A stretch of 64,000 bases of DNA from JADGOV01 sp963814355. GTDB lineage: Bacteria > Actinomycetota > Actinomycetes > JADGOV01. The position numbers and the translations under genes are program-made. Positions 44,118 through 51,927 of the stretch are shown piece by piece (the stretch's first letter is position 1; each line of letters opens with the position of its first letter). The notes under the pieces are model-generated. The model was not told where the DNA came from and did not search any database. It saw nothing but the letters and a program-made list of their open reading frames with translations. The DNA lies in the NCBI GenBank assembly GCA_963814355.1, contig CAWFCZ010000002.1, forward strand, positions 310,001 to 374,000, written 5' to 3'.

Positions 44118-45058
44118 TCGCGGTGGTCTGCGTCCGGGACGGGACGCTGCCGGCCGGTGCGGAGGAGACCGTGGGCGAGGCGGCCGGAAACGTGGTCCTG
44201 GTGGGCAGCGGCTGCGCCGATGCGAGCCGCTCGCTGGCCGGGATGGCCGGCCGGATCGGATACCTCGAGGCCGGGGACTACGCGCCCGGCCGCTGGGCGG
44301 CGATGCTGGCGCCCGCGCTGGCCGAGGAAGAGTTCATCCTGCTCCCGGCCTCGCCGGACGGTCGGGATCTCGCCCCTCGACTGGCCGCCGAGCTGGACCG
44401 TCCGCTGCTCGCCGGTGCGGTGGCCGTCGCCCCGCCCCGGCTGCTGCTTGCCCGAGCGGGCGGCCTGGTCACCGACGAGGTGACCGTCCTCGGCCCGGTG
44501 GTCGCCACCCTGCTCCCCGGTACCCGAGGCTTGGAGCCGCACCCTGTGATCGACCTCACGCCGCCACGGCCGCTGGAGGTGCCCGCCCCGGCGGAGGCCG
44601 CCGATCCGGTGACGCTCGCCGTGCTCCCGGCCGATCCGGCGACTATGGACCTCGCCGAGGCGCGCCGGATCGTCGGCGGCGGCGCCGGCCTGTCCAGGGC
44701 GGACTTCGGCACCCTCGCCGAGGTGGCCGCGGCGCTGGGCGCCTCGGTCGGAGGTACCCGGGTGGTCACCGACGCGGACTGGCTGCCGTTCGAACGCCAG
44801 ATCGGGACCACCGGAGCCATCGTCAACCCCGACCTCTACCTGGCCTTCGGGATCTCAGGGGCCGTGCAACACGTCAGCGGGCTGGGCAGCCCCGACGCCG
44901 TGGTCGCGGTGAACACCGACCCGAGTTGCCCGATGATGGCGATGGCCGACCTGGCGCTGGTCACCGACGCCGGCCCGCTGCTCGTCGAACTCGCCCGACG
45001 GCTCGGGGCCGAGCTGCCGTCGGTCGACCCATCAACCGAGGAGCGTCGCAGTGCCTGA
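44114..45058 (+). CDS. mycofactocin-associated ETF alpha subunit
   Basis: 314 residues from a GTG in GTGA overlap with the OYE gene. The C-terminal FAD domain is clear: GGTRVVTDADWLPFERQIG, PDLYLAFGISGAVQHVSGL and AVNTDPSCPMMAMADLAL, parallel to the housekeeping EtfA at 2.5-3.5 kb but strongly diverged. The N-terminal half is degenerate. It belongs with the ETF beta gene three genes later, which is separated from it by fixC-fixX. It overlaps fixC by 8 bp. It would accept electrons from the OYE enzymes (inference). Confidence 0.88.
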   Translation: MIAVVCVRDGTLPAGAEETVGEAAGNVVLVGSGCADASRSLAGMAGRIGYLEAGDYAPGRWAAMLAPALAEEEFILLPASPDGRDLAPRLAAELDRPLLAGAVAVAPPRLLLARAGGLVTDEVTVLGPVVATLLPGTRGLEPHPVIDLTPPRPLEVPAPAEAADPVTLAVLPADPATMDLAEARRIVGGGAGLSRADFGTLAEVAAALGASVGGTRVVTDADWLPFERQIGTTGAIVNPDLYLAFGISGAVQHVSGLGSPDAVVAVNTDPSCPMMAMADLALVTDAGPLLVELARRLGAELPSVDPSTEERRSA

Positions 45059-46427
45059 GACCTCGGCGCCCGACACCCGGGCGCCCGACCCGTCGGCGCC
45101 GGACACCACGGTGCCGCCCGACCGCGCGCCCGACTTCGATGCCGTCGTGGTGGGCGCCGGGCCGGCCGGGTCCGCCGCCGCACTGGCACTGGCCCGGGCC
45201 GGTCGGTCGGTGGCCCTGCTGGAGCGCGGCATCTTCCCCGGCGCGAAGAACATGTACGGCGGGGTGGTGTACGGCCGGGTGCTCGACGACCTGGTGCCGG
45301 ACTGGTGGACCGACGTGCCGTATCAGCGCTGGGTCTCTCGGCGGGCCACCATGGTGATGACCCCCACCCAGAGCCTGACCATCGACTACCGCAGTGACCG
45401 TTGGATCACCGCACCGTACAACGGGATGACCACCTATCGGGCTGACTTCGACGCCTGGCTGGCCGACAAAGCGGCCGCGGCCGGCGCCACCGTCGTCTGC
45501 TCCACCACCGCGACCGGGTTGCTGCGGGACGCCGGCGGGCGGATCTGCGGGGTCAGCACGGACCGGCCGGAGGGCGACTTGCGGGCCCGCGTGGTGATCG
45601 CCTGCGACGGGGTGAACTCGTTCCTGGCCAAGTCGGCCGGGCTGTATGACAATTTCGACCCGGAGAATTTCACCGTCGGGGTCAAGGAAGTGCTGCGCCT
45701 GCCGCGTGGCGTGATCGATGAGCGCTGCCGGCTGTCGGGAGACGAGGGCCTCGACATCGAGATCGTCGGCTGCACCGGCGGCATCCCGGGCGGCGGCTTC
45801 TTCTACACCAACCGGGACACCGTTGCGGTCGGCATCGTGGTCACTGTCACCGGGCTGGCCAAGGCGAGGATCCGACCGGAGAAGCTGCTGGCCGAACTCA
45901 AACGGCACCCGTCGATGGCGCCCCTGGTCCGCGGCGGTGAGCTGGTGGAGTACAGCGCGCACACCATCCCCGAAGGCGGGTACGACACCATGCCGCAGTT
46001 GGTCGCAGACCGCGTGCTGGTCGCCGGCGACGCGGCCGCGATGTGCCTGGCCAGCGGGATCTGGCTGGAAGGGGTCAACTTCGCCATCGGCTCGGGTGCG
46101 GCGGCCGGTGCGGCCGCGGCCGAGGCGCTGGCCACCGGCGAGGCGAGCGAGGCCGCCCTGGCCGGGTACCGCCGCCGGATCGAGGCCAACTTCGTGCTGG
46201 CCGACCACCGCAAGCTCCGCCGGGTGCCGCACCTGATCATGTCCGAGCGGGTCCAGCGGCAGTACCCCCCATTCGTCTGCGACGTGGTAGAGCAGATGTT
46301 CACCGTGGACAATCCGGCACCCAAGTTGGGGCTGCGGCGCTGGGCCAACTCCGCCCGGCGGGCCCACGGGGTACGCCTCCGTGACCTGATCCGCGACGGC
46401 GCCGTCGGCCTGAGGAGCTTCGGATGA
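45051..46427 (+). CDS. fixC: FixC-type ETF:quinone oxidoreductase flavoprotein
   Basis: 458 residues. FAD-binding motif AVVVGAGPAGSAAALALARAG near residue 30, the FixC/ETF-QO segment FPGAKNMYGGVVYGR, the ADP-binding VLVAGDAAAMCLA, and YPPFVCDVVEQMF near the end. The first 28 residues are a disordered Pro/Asp repeat (APDTRAPDPSAPDTT). FixC with FixX passes electrons from ETF to the membrane quinone pool. Its position between the ETF alpha and beta genes makes a private ETF/quinone module for the mycofactocin locus very likely. Confidence 0.92.
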   Translation: MPETSAPDTRAPDPSAPDTTVPPDRAPDFDAVVVGAGPAGSAAALALARAGRSVALLERGIFPGAKNMYGGVVYGRVLDDLVPDWWTDVPYQRWVSRRATMVMTPTQSLTIDYRSDRWITAPYNGMTTYRADFDAWLADKAAAAGATVVCSTTATGLLRDAGGRICGVSTDRPEGDLRARVVIACDGVNSFLAKSAGLYDNFDPENFTVGVKEVLRLPRGVIDERCRLSGDEGLDIEIVGCTGGIPGGGFFYTNRDTVAVGIVVTVTGLAKARIRPEKLLAELKRHPSMAPLVRGGELVEYSAHTIPEGGYDTMPQLVADRVLVAGDAAAMCLASGIWLEGVNFAIGSGAAAGAAAAEALATGEASEAALAGYRRRIEANFVLADHRKLRRVPHLIMSERVQRQYPPFVCDVVEQMFTVDNPAPKLGLRRWANSARRAHGVRLRDLIRDGAVGLRSFG

Positions 46428-46837
46428 CCGGGACAAGTCTGCACACCGCCGAGCCCGCGGTTGTGCAGGTCGGCGTCCAGACCGACCGCAGGGTGCCGGA
46501 CATGCTCTCGGCCGCGCCCGATCAGCCCGCGGAGCACCACGACCGGGAGAGCTGGGCCGACATCCCGTTCACCGACCGGATGGCCACGGTGGAGTTCCGG
46601 GTCGCCCCGCGGGCGCACATCGTGGTCGACGGCGAGCGCTGCGAGGGATGCTCCACCCAGGCGTGCGTCACAGCCTGCCCGGCCGACTTGTTCGTCCCTA
46701 CCGCCGACGGCCGCATCCTGTTCAACTACGAGCAGTGCTTCGAGTGCGGGACCTGCTACCTGGCCTGCAACGTCGAAGGCGCCATCACCTGGAGCTATCC
46801 CGACGGCGGGTCCGGCGTCGTGCTGCGGCGGTCGTGA
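46424..46837 (+). CDS. fixX: FixX-type ferredoxin
   Basis: 137 residues, ATGA overlap with fixC. Two cysteine groups: CEGCSTQACVTACPADLF (C73, C76, C81, C85) and CFECGTCYLACNVEGAI (C105, C108, C111, C115), with the usual closing ITWSYPDGGSGV. It provides the iron-sulfur centre of the FixC quinone reductase. An N-terminal extension of about 45 residues is longer than in standard FixX. Ends in a 1-bp overlap (TGATG) with the ETF beta ATG. Confidence 0.92.
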   Translation: MTGTSLHTAEPAVVQVGVQTDRRVPDMLSAAPDQPAEHHDRESWADIPFTDRMATVEFRVAPRAHIVVDGERCEGCSTQACVTACPADLFVPTADGRILFNYEQCFECGTCYLACNVEGAITWSYPDGGSGVVLRRS

Positions 46838-47700
46838 TGACACCGGCCGGCGGGACGCCGGAGTCTGCGCGGGCCACGATCGGTGTGGCGTGGAAGCACC
46901 AGCCACTGCGGGTGGAGGTGAACCCGCTGACCGGCGCGGTCCGTACGGACGACCGGCTGGCCGGTGCCTCACCGGCGGACGAGGCCGCGTTGGAGTACGC
47001 GCTGCGCCTCGCCGAAGCCTGGGACTGGGAGGTACGGGTCGCCTCCGCCGGCGACCGCCGGTGTGAGCCGATGCTGCGGACCGCGCTGGCCAGCGGGGCC
47101 GGCTCCGCCGTCCGGGTGGACCTACCGGCGGACGCCGCCGCGCCGGTGGTGGCCGCGGCGCTGGCCGCGGCGCTGGGGGATTGCGCCTTGGTGGTCTGCG
47201 GGAACTACAGCCTGGACCGGGGCAGCGGATCGGTGCCGGCTTTCCTGGCCGGCCAGCTCGGCGCCGCCCAGGCGTTGGGGCTGGTCTCCGTCCAGCCGGT
47301 CGGCGTGGGCCGGATCGAGGCCGAGCGCCGGCTCGACGGCGGTCGCCGCGAGCGGCTCGCGGTGGGCGCTCCCGGTGTCCTGTCCGTCGAGCCGGCAGGC
47401 GTACGGCTACGCCGGGCGTCGCTGCCGGCGGTGCTGCGTGCCCGGACCGCCCCGCTGCCCGTCCGACCCGCGCCGATGCCCTACGTCCTGGACCCGGCGT
47501 CGGGCACCCGCCGGCCCTACCGGCCGCGGCCCAAGGCGCTACCCGCACCGGCGGCGAACCTCTCGGCCCGGGAGCGGGTCCTCTCACTCACCGGGGCGCT
47601 CACCGACCGCCGGGCACCGGCGGTGGTCCGAACCACAGACCCGGCGGAGGCCGCCGAGACGCTGCTGCGCTTCTTGCGGGACCGAAGTTACCTGCCGTGA
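46837..47700 (+). CDS. mycofactocin-associated ETF beta subunit
   Basis: 287 residues, well diverged from the standard EtfB. Recognisable are TIGVAWKHQPLRVEVNPLTG at the start, ASPADEAALEYALRLAE, and a nucleotide-site remnant VVCGNYSLDRGSGSVPAFLAGQLG. A basic, proline-rich loop (about 200-245) replaces the usual C-terminal part. Next to fixCX and downstream of the ETF alpha gene, it is best read as the second ETF subunit dedicated to the OYE enzymes. GTGA overlap with mftE. Confidence 0.82.
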   Translation: MTPAGGTPESARATIGVAWKHQPLRVEVNPLTGAVRTDDRLAGASPADEAALEYALRLAEAWDWEVRVASAGDRRCEPMLRTALASGAGSAVRVDLPADAAAPVVAAALAAALGDCALVVCGNYSLDRGSGSVPAFLAGQLGAAQALGLVSVQPVGVGRIEAERRLDGGRRERLAVGAPGVLSVEPAGVRLRRASLPAVLRARTAPLPVRPAPMPYVLDPASGTRRPYRPRPKALPAPAANLSARERVLSLTGALTDRRAPAVVRTTDPAEAAETLLRFLRDRSYLP

Positions 47701-48395
47701 GTGCGACGACCCTGGGCGACCTGAGCTGGCCGCACGTGGGGCCCGCCACGGTGCTCATCCCGCTCGGGTCGGTGGAACAGCACGGTCCGCACCTGCCACT
47801 GGACACCGACACCCGGATCGCGCGGGCATTGGCCGAGCGAGTCGCGGTCGGTTCCGACGGCACCGGACCATCTGGCACAGTGGTGGCCCCGGCGCTGGCC
47901 TACGGCGCCAGCGGCGAGCACGAAGGCTTTCCCGGCACCCTCTCCATCGGGTCCGACGCCTTGCGCGATGTGGTCATCGAACTCGTCCGCTCGGCGAGCC
48001 GGACGTTCGCCCGGGTCGTGCTGGTTTGCGGTCACGGCGGCAATCTCGAGGGGCTCCGTACCGCGCTGCGCACCCTTCGCCGGGAGCGGCACGAGGTGGT
48101 GGCCTGGTTCGCGGCGGTGCCCAGCGGGGACGCGCACGCCGGCCGGACCGAGACCTCGTTGATGCTGGCCCTGGCCCCGCACCTGGTGCGACCCGGCCCG
48201 TGGCCGGCGGGCCTGGCCACGCCGCTGCCGCGGCTGATGCCGGCCCTGCGCCAGGTCGGGGTCGCCGGGGTGAGCCCGACCGGAATCCTCGGCGATCCCG
48301 CCGGAGCCAGCGCCGCCGACGGGGAGCGGATCCTGGGCCAACTGGTCGGGCAGCTCCGGCCGCTCGCGGCGCCCCGGCACCGGGCCAGCGCATGA
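47697..48395 (+). CDS. mftE: mycofactocin peptidase MftE (creatininase family)
   Basis: 232 residues. Creatininase-fold metal ligands are present: LGSVEQHGPHLPLDTDT (E27, H29, D36), VLVCGHGGNLEG and GRTETSLMLALAP. It cleaves the modified MftA to release the C-terminal Val-Tyr-derived dipeptide (AHDP). The GTG start lies in a GTGA overlap with the ETF beta gene, and the stop overlaps the SDR ATG, so the gene is deep inside one transcript. Confidence 0.93.
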   Translation: MSATTLGDLSWPHVGPATVLIPLGSVEQHGPHLPLDTDTRIARALAERVAVGSDGTGPSGTVVAPALAYGASGEHEGFPGTLSIGSDALRDVVIELVRSASRTFARVVLVCGHGGNLEGLRTALRTLRRERHEVVAWFAAVPSGDAHAGRTETSLMLALAPHLVRPGPWPAGLATPLPRLMPALRQVGVAGVSPTGILGDPAGASAADGERILGQLVGQLRPLAAPRHRASA

Positions 48396-49201
48396 GGACC
48401 GACCCGCGGGTGGCGGTCGTGACCGGCGCCGGGCGGGGAATCGGTCGGGCGGTGGTGTGGCGCCTCGCCGCCGACGGCTGGGCGGTGCTGGCGATCGACG
48501 CCGGCGAGGCCAGGCACGATCTCGAAGCGCTGCTAGGCTACCGCCTCGCCGATGGCGACGACCTGGCGGAGACGGTGCGCGGGGCGTCACGGAGTGCGCA
48601 GGTGCACCCGGTGACCGCCGACGTCCGGGACCGGGCCGCGCTGACCGCCGTGATCAGTGACGGCGTCCGCCGCTACGGCGGGCTGGACGCCGCGGTGGCC
48701 GCCGCCGGAGTCATCGGCGGCGGAACACTGCTCTGGGACACCCCGGCACCGGTATCCGCCGCGCTGCTGGAGGTCAATGTGACCGGGGTGGCGAACCTGG
48801 CGGCCGCCGCGATCCCGGTGATGCTCCGCCGGCCGGCTCCACGAGACGGCCGGTTCGTCGCGATCGCCTCGGCGGCCGCGTCCCGGGGACTGTTCGGCCT
48901 GGCCGCGTACTGCGCCAGCAAAGCGGGCTGCGTCGGGCTGGTACGCGGGCTGGCGGCGGACCTACGCGGTACCGGCATCACGGCGAACGTGGTCAACCCC
49001 GGTTCGACGAACACCGACATGCTGACCCGGACCGCCGAACTCTACGACCTCCCCACCCCCGCGCCCTTCGCCGAGCAGGCGATGCTGGCCCGGCTGATCG
49101 AGCCGGCCGAGATCGCCGCCGTCATAGGCCACCTGTGTTCGCCGCAGAGTTCGGCGATGACCGGTGCGGTGCTGGCGGCCGATGCCGGGTTGACCGCATG
49201 A
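48392..49201 (+). CDS. mycofactocin-coupled SDR oxidoreductase
   Basis: 269 residues. SDR motif VVTGAGRGIGRAVVW, catalytic Ser/Tyr/Lys in AIASAAASRGLFGLAAYCASKAG, and the insertion after the second strand (GEARHDLEALLGYRLADGDDL region) seen in SDR proteins that hold NAD tightly and reduce mycofactocin instead of releasing NADH. The alcohol substrate is unknown. ATGA overlaps with mftE and mftF place it firmly in the operon. Confidence 0.88.
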   Translation: MRTDPRVAVVTGAGRGIGRAVVWRLAADGWAVLAIDAGEARHDLEALLGYRLADGDDLAETVRGASRSAQVHPVTADVRDRAALTAVISDGVRRYGGLDAAVAAAGVIGGGTLLWDTPAPVSAALLEVNVTGVANLAAAAIPVMLRRPAPRDGRFVAIASAAASRGLFGLAAYCASKAGCVGLVRGLAADLRGTGITANVVNPGSTNTDMLTRTAELYDLPTPAPFAEQAMLARLIEPAEIAAVIGHLCSPQSSAMTGAVLAADAGLTA

Positions 49202-50769
49202 CCCTCACCGCGGTGTGGCCGCCGGCACCGCCCTGCACGGCCGGCGAACTGCCGGTGGGTTTCCGGGTGCGTCTGGACCGCCGGGTCCGTCGCCGCGCCC
49301 GCCCCGACGGGGGGGTGCTGCTCGGGGGCTCACCGCTTCGGGTGTTCCGGCTCAACGCCGCTGCGTGGGCCGCGCTGCACGCGCTGTCCGGGGGTTCCCC
49401 GGTGGACAGCCCGGCGGCGGCCCGGGTGGCCGGCCGGCTCGTCGACGGCGGCCTGGCCGATCCGCTGCCGCCGGACGCCCGGGTATCGACCGGCGGGGTA
49501 TCGACCGGCCGCGGGTGGACCGGCGAGGTCACCGTGGTGGTGCCGGTACGCGACCGGCCGGAGGCCCTGCGCCGCTGCCTGTCCGCGGTCGGACCGGCCG
49601 CCGACGTGATCGTGGTCGATGACGCCTCCCGAGCCCCCGAAGCGGTCGCCGAGGTGGCCGCCGACGCCGGCGCGCGGCTGTACCGGCGCGGGCGTAACGG
49701 CGGTCCGGCCGCCGCCCGCAACAGCGGCTTGGCGCGCTGCCGCACACCGTTCGTCGCCTTTGTGGACTCCGACTGCCTACCGGAGCCAGGGTGGCTGGGA
49801 CGCTTGTTGCCGCACTTCGACGACCCGGCGGTGGCCGCGGTGGCCCCCCGGGTGACCGGCGTGGAGGCCCCGGGCTGGCTCGGCCGGTACGAACAGGCCC
49901 GGTCCTCCCTCGACCTCGGCGACCGGCCGGGACCGGTGGCCCCGCGCTCGCGCATCGGCTACGTGCCGGCGGCGGCGCTCGTGGTCCGCCGGGCCGCCCT
50001 GGGCGCCGGGTTCGAGGAGCGGATGCGAGTCGGCGAGGACGTCGACCTGGTGTGGCGGCTGCACGCCGGGGGGTGGCGGGTTCGGTACGAGCCGGCGGCC
50101 ACCGTCCGGCACGACCACCGGGTCGCGCCGGCCCAGTGGGCCGGGCGGAAGTTCGCCTACGGCACGTCGGCGGGCCCACTCGCGGCGCGCCATCCGGGTC
50201 AGGTGCCGCCGGCGGTCACCTCGGTGGTGGCCTTGCTCCCGCTGGTGCTGCTCCGGTCCAGGCACCCGGGCGGCGCCGCGCTGGCCGCCGGTCTCGCCGC
50301 TGTCGGGCTGGCGCGGCGGCTGCCGCCCTTCCCGGGGCGCCGGTGGGCGGCGATCCGGCTGGTGGTCACCGGTTGCCTGAGCACCGGGTACGGCCTTACG
50401 GTGGCCGCCACCCGGGCCTGGCTTCCGGTCACGCTCGGGTTGGCGATCCGATACCCCGCCGCCCGGCGGACGATCGTGGGCATCGTCGCAGTAGGACCGG
50501 CCCGGGAGTGGGTAAGGCGCCGCCCCGACCTGGACCCGCTGCGGTGGACGCTCGCCCACCTGCTGGACGACGCCTCCTACTGCTCCGGGCTGTGGGTCGG
50601 GGCGCTGCGAGCCCGCACCGCCGGGCCGCTGCTGCCCGCCGTACCGGAGGTTGCCGGCCTCGGCGCCCGGGCACGTCGGGCAAGCCCGTGCCGGCGCAGG
50701 ACAGCGCCCCGGCGGAGGCCACCTCCGGCGGCCCCGGTAACACCGACCGGCGCGGGCAGGGTCGCGTGA
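49198..50769 (+). CDS. mftF: mycofactocin glycosyltransferase MftF
   Basis: 523 residues. An N-terminal PqqD-like segment (RVRLDRRVRRRARPDGGVLLGG) precedes a GT2 domain (about 110-330) with VTVVVPVRDRPEALRRCL, IVVDDAS and VDSDCLPEPGW (metal-binding DxD). C-terminal hydrophobic stretches suggest membrane association. It builds the beta-1,4-glucan chain on premycofactocin, which MftM then methylates. The last 45 residues are Arg/Pro-rich and unconserved. Last gene of the operon; a very strong palindrome follows 43 bp later. Confidence 0.93.
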   Translation: MTLTAVWPPAPPCTAGELPVGFRVRLDRRVRRRARPDGGVLLGGSPLRVFRLNAAAWAALHALSGGSPVDSPAAARVAGRLVDGGLADPLPPDARVSTGGVSTGRGWTGEVTVVVPVRDRPEALRRCLSAVGPAADVIVVDDASRAPEAVAEVAADAGARLYRRGRNGGPAAARNSGLARCRTPFVAFVDSDCLPEPGWLGRLLPHFDDPAVAAVAPRVTGVEAPGWLGRYEQARSSLDLGDRPGPVAPRSRIGYVPAAALVVRRAALGAGFEERMRVGEDVDLVWRLHAGGWRVRYEPAATVRHDHRVAPAQWAGRKFAYGTSAGPLAARHPGQVPPAVTSVVALLPLVLLRSRHPGGAALAAGLAAVGLARRLPPFPGRRWAAIRLVVTGCLSTGYGLTVAATRAWLPVTLGLAIRYPAARRTIVGIVAVGPAREWVRRRPDLDPLRWTLAHLLDDASYCSGLWVGALRARTAGPLLPAVPEVAGLGARARRASPCRRRTAPRRRPPPAAPVTPTGAGRVA

Positions 50770-50811
50770 CATCCCCCCCGCCCCTGCCACCCCGCCGAGG
50801 AGCCTTGCCAG

Positions 50812-50865
50812 GTGATCCAGGCCCCGCCGGCCACACCAGGGTGTGGCCGGCGGGGCCTGGATCAC
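50812..50865. terminator. 54-nt perfect palindrome after mftF; likely bidirectional terminator
   Basis: Two 25-nt arms (left arm starts GTGATCCAGGCC, right arm ends GGCCTGGATCAC) are perfectly complementary with a 4-nt loop CAGG. It lies between the convergent mftF and thioredoxin genes. No U-tract. A diverged copy of the same element is found at 30383-30434, so this is also a member of a dispersed palindromic repeat. Confidence 0.85.
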
Positions 50866-50919
50866 TGCCGGCACGATGCGGGCCTGATCCTGCCCAGTCG
50901 GGTCCGACGGACGGCTCAG

Positions 50920-51840
50920 TCAGAACAGGGCGCTGGACAGCGCCCGGCGACCGGCGCTGAGCCGGGGGTCGTCGGCGTCCAACACCTCGAACAGTTCCAG
51001 CAGGTGAGACCGGACCCGGTCCCGCTCCGCACCCGAGGTGGACCGGATGAGGTCGGTCAACCTGAGTACCGCCTCCTCGACGTGGCCACCCAGCATGTCC
51101 AGGTCGGCCACAGCCAGGGCGGCGTCGAGGTCGTCTGGGGCGTGCGTGACGCGGCCGCGTACCGCGCGCTCGTCGTGCCCCTGCCCCCGGCGCAGCAGGT
51201 TGGTCCGGGCCAGCAGCAACCCCGCCTCGGAGTCCGCCGGGTTTCGTTCCAACACTCCCCGGTAGGCGGCCGCGGCCGCCTCCAGGTCGCCGCGGCCGAT
51301 CGCCTCGTCGGCCTCGTCATACCCCCGATCGGCGGGAGGCGTTGCGGGCACCGGCTCCGGGGCACCCGGCTCCGCGCTGCCCGGTGGCCCCGGCGGCTGC
51401 TCGGCGGCCGCCGCGAGAACCTCGGCCAGCCAGGCCTTGACCTGCGCCTCCGGGAGCGCGCCCATGAAACCGTGCACCGGCTGGCCGCCTAAGAAGGCCA
51501 GCACTGTCGGGATGCTCTGCACCCGGGCGGCCGCCGCGATGCGCTGGTTGGCATCCACATCGATCTTGGCGAGGATCCAGGAGCCGGCGGCCTCGGACGC
51601 CAACCGCTCGAGCACCGGGGAGAGCGCTCGGCACGGCCCGCACCAGGTGGCCCAGAAGTCGACGACCACCGGCACCTGCCGGGACCGCTCCATCACCTCG
51701 GCGGCGAACGTCGCCTCGGTGACGTCGATGACCGCGGAACTCGCCGCGCCGGCGCCGGAAGCCGCCGGCGTCGGCGGCGGCGGCGGCCGTAGCGTCGACA
51801 GGTCGACGGCGCCGGGTAACCGGATGTCTGTGGGGCGCAT
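50920..51840 (-). CDS. thioredoxin-domain protein with TPR-like C-terminus (CnoX/YbbN type)
   Basis: 306 residues from ATG 51840, which has GGAG 8 nt upstream; ATG 51846 and 51861 are weaker. The thioredoxin domain (about 40-150) keeps the active CXXC in VDFWATWCGPCRALSP and the cis-proline loop SIPTVLAF. The C-terminal 120 residues are helical repeats (GRGDLEAAAAAYRGVLERNP onward), as in the chaperedoxin CnoX and mycobacterial Rv1324. Cytosolic; likely a redox-linked holdase. Converges on mftF across the palindrome. Confidence 0.9.
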   Translation of the reverse strand: MRPTDIRLPGAVDLSTLRPPPPPTPAASGAGAASSAVIDVTEATFAAEVMERSRQVPVVVDFWATWCGPCRALSPVLERLASEAAGSWILAKIDVDANQRIAAAARVQSIPTVLAFLGGQPVHGFMGALPEAQVKAWLAEVLAAAAEQPPGPPGSAEPGAPEPVPATPPADRGYDEADEAIGRGDLEAAAAAYRGVLERNPADSEAGLLLARTNLLRRGQGHDERAVRGRVTHAPDDLDAALAVADLDMLGGHVEEAVLRLTDLIRSTSGAERDRVRSHLLELFEVLDADDPRLSAGRRALSSALF

Positions 51841-51927
51841 GCTCATGGCTCCATTGAACAATGCTCGGTGCCAACCCGGCGGCGCCGCCTGCCCGACGCG
51901 ACGCCGGGCGCGGCTGCGGTGGGCCGG

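Noticed and set aside
44114..47700. ETF alpha/beta with FixC/FixX considered as a nitrogen-fixation fixABCX cluster
   Set aside because: The subunits are diverged, interleaved with mft genes and lack any nif neighbour; a mycofactocin role fits better.
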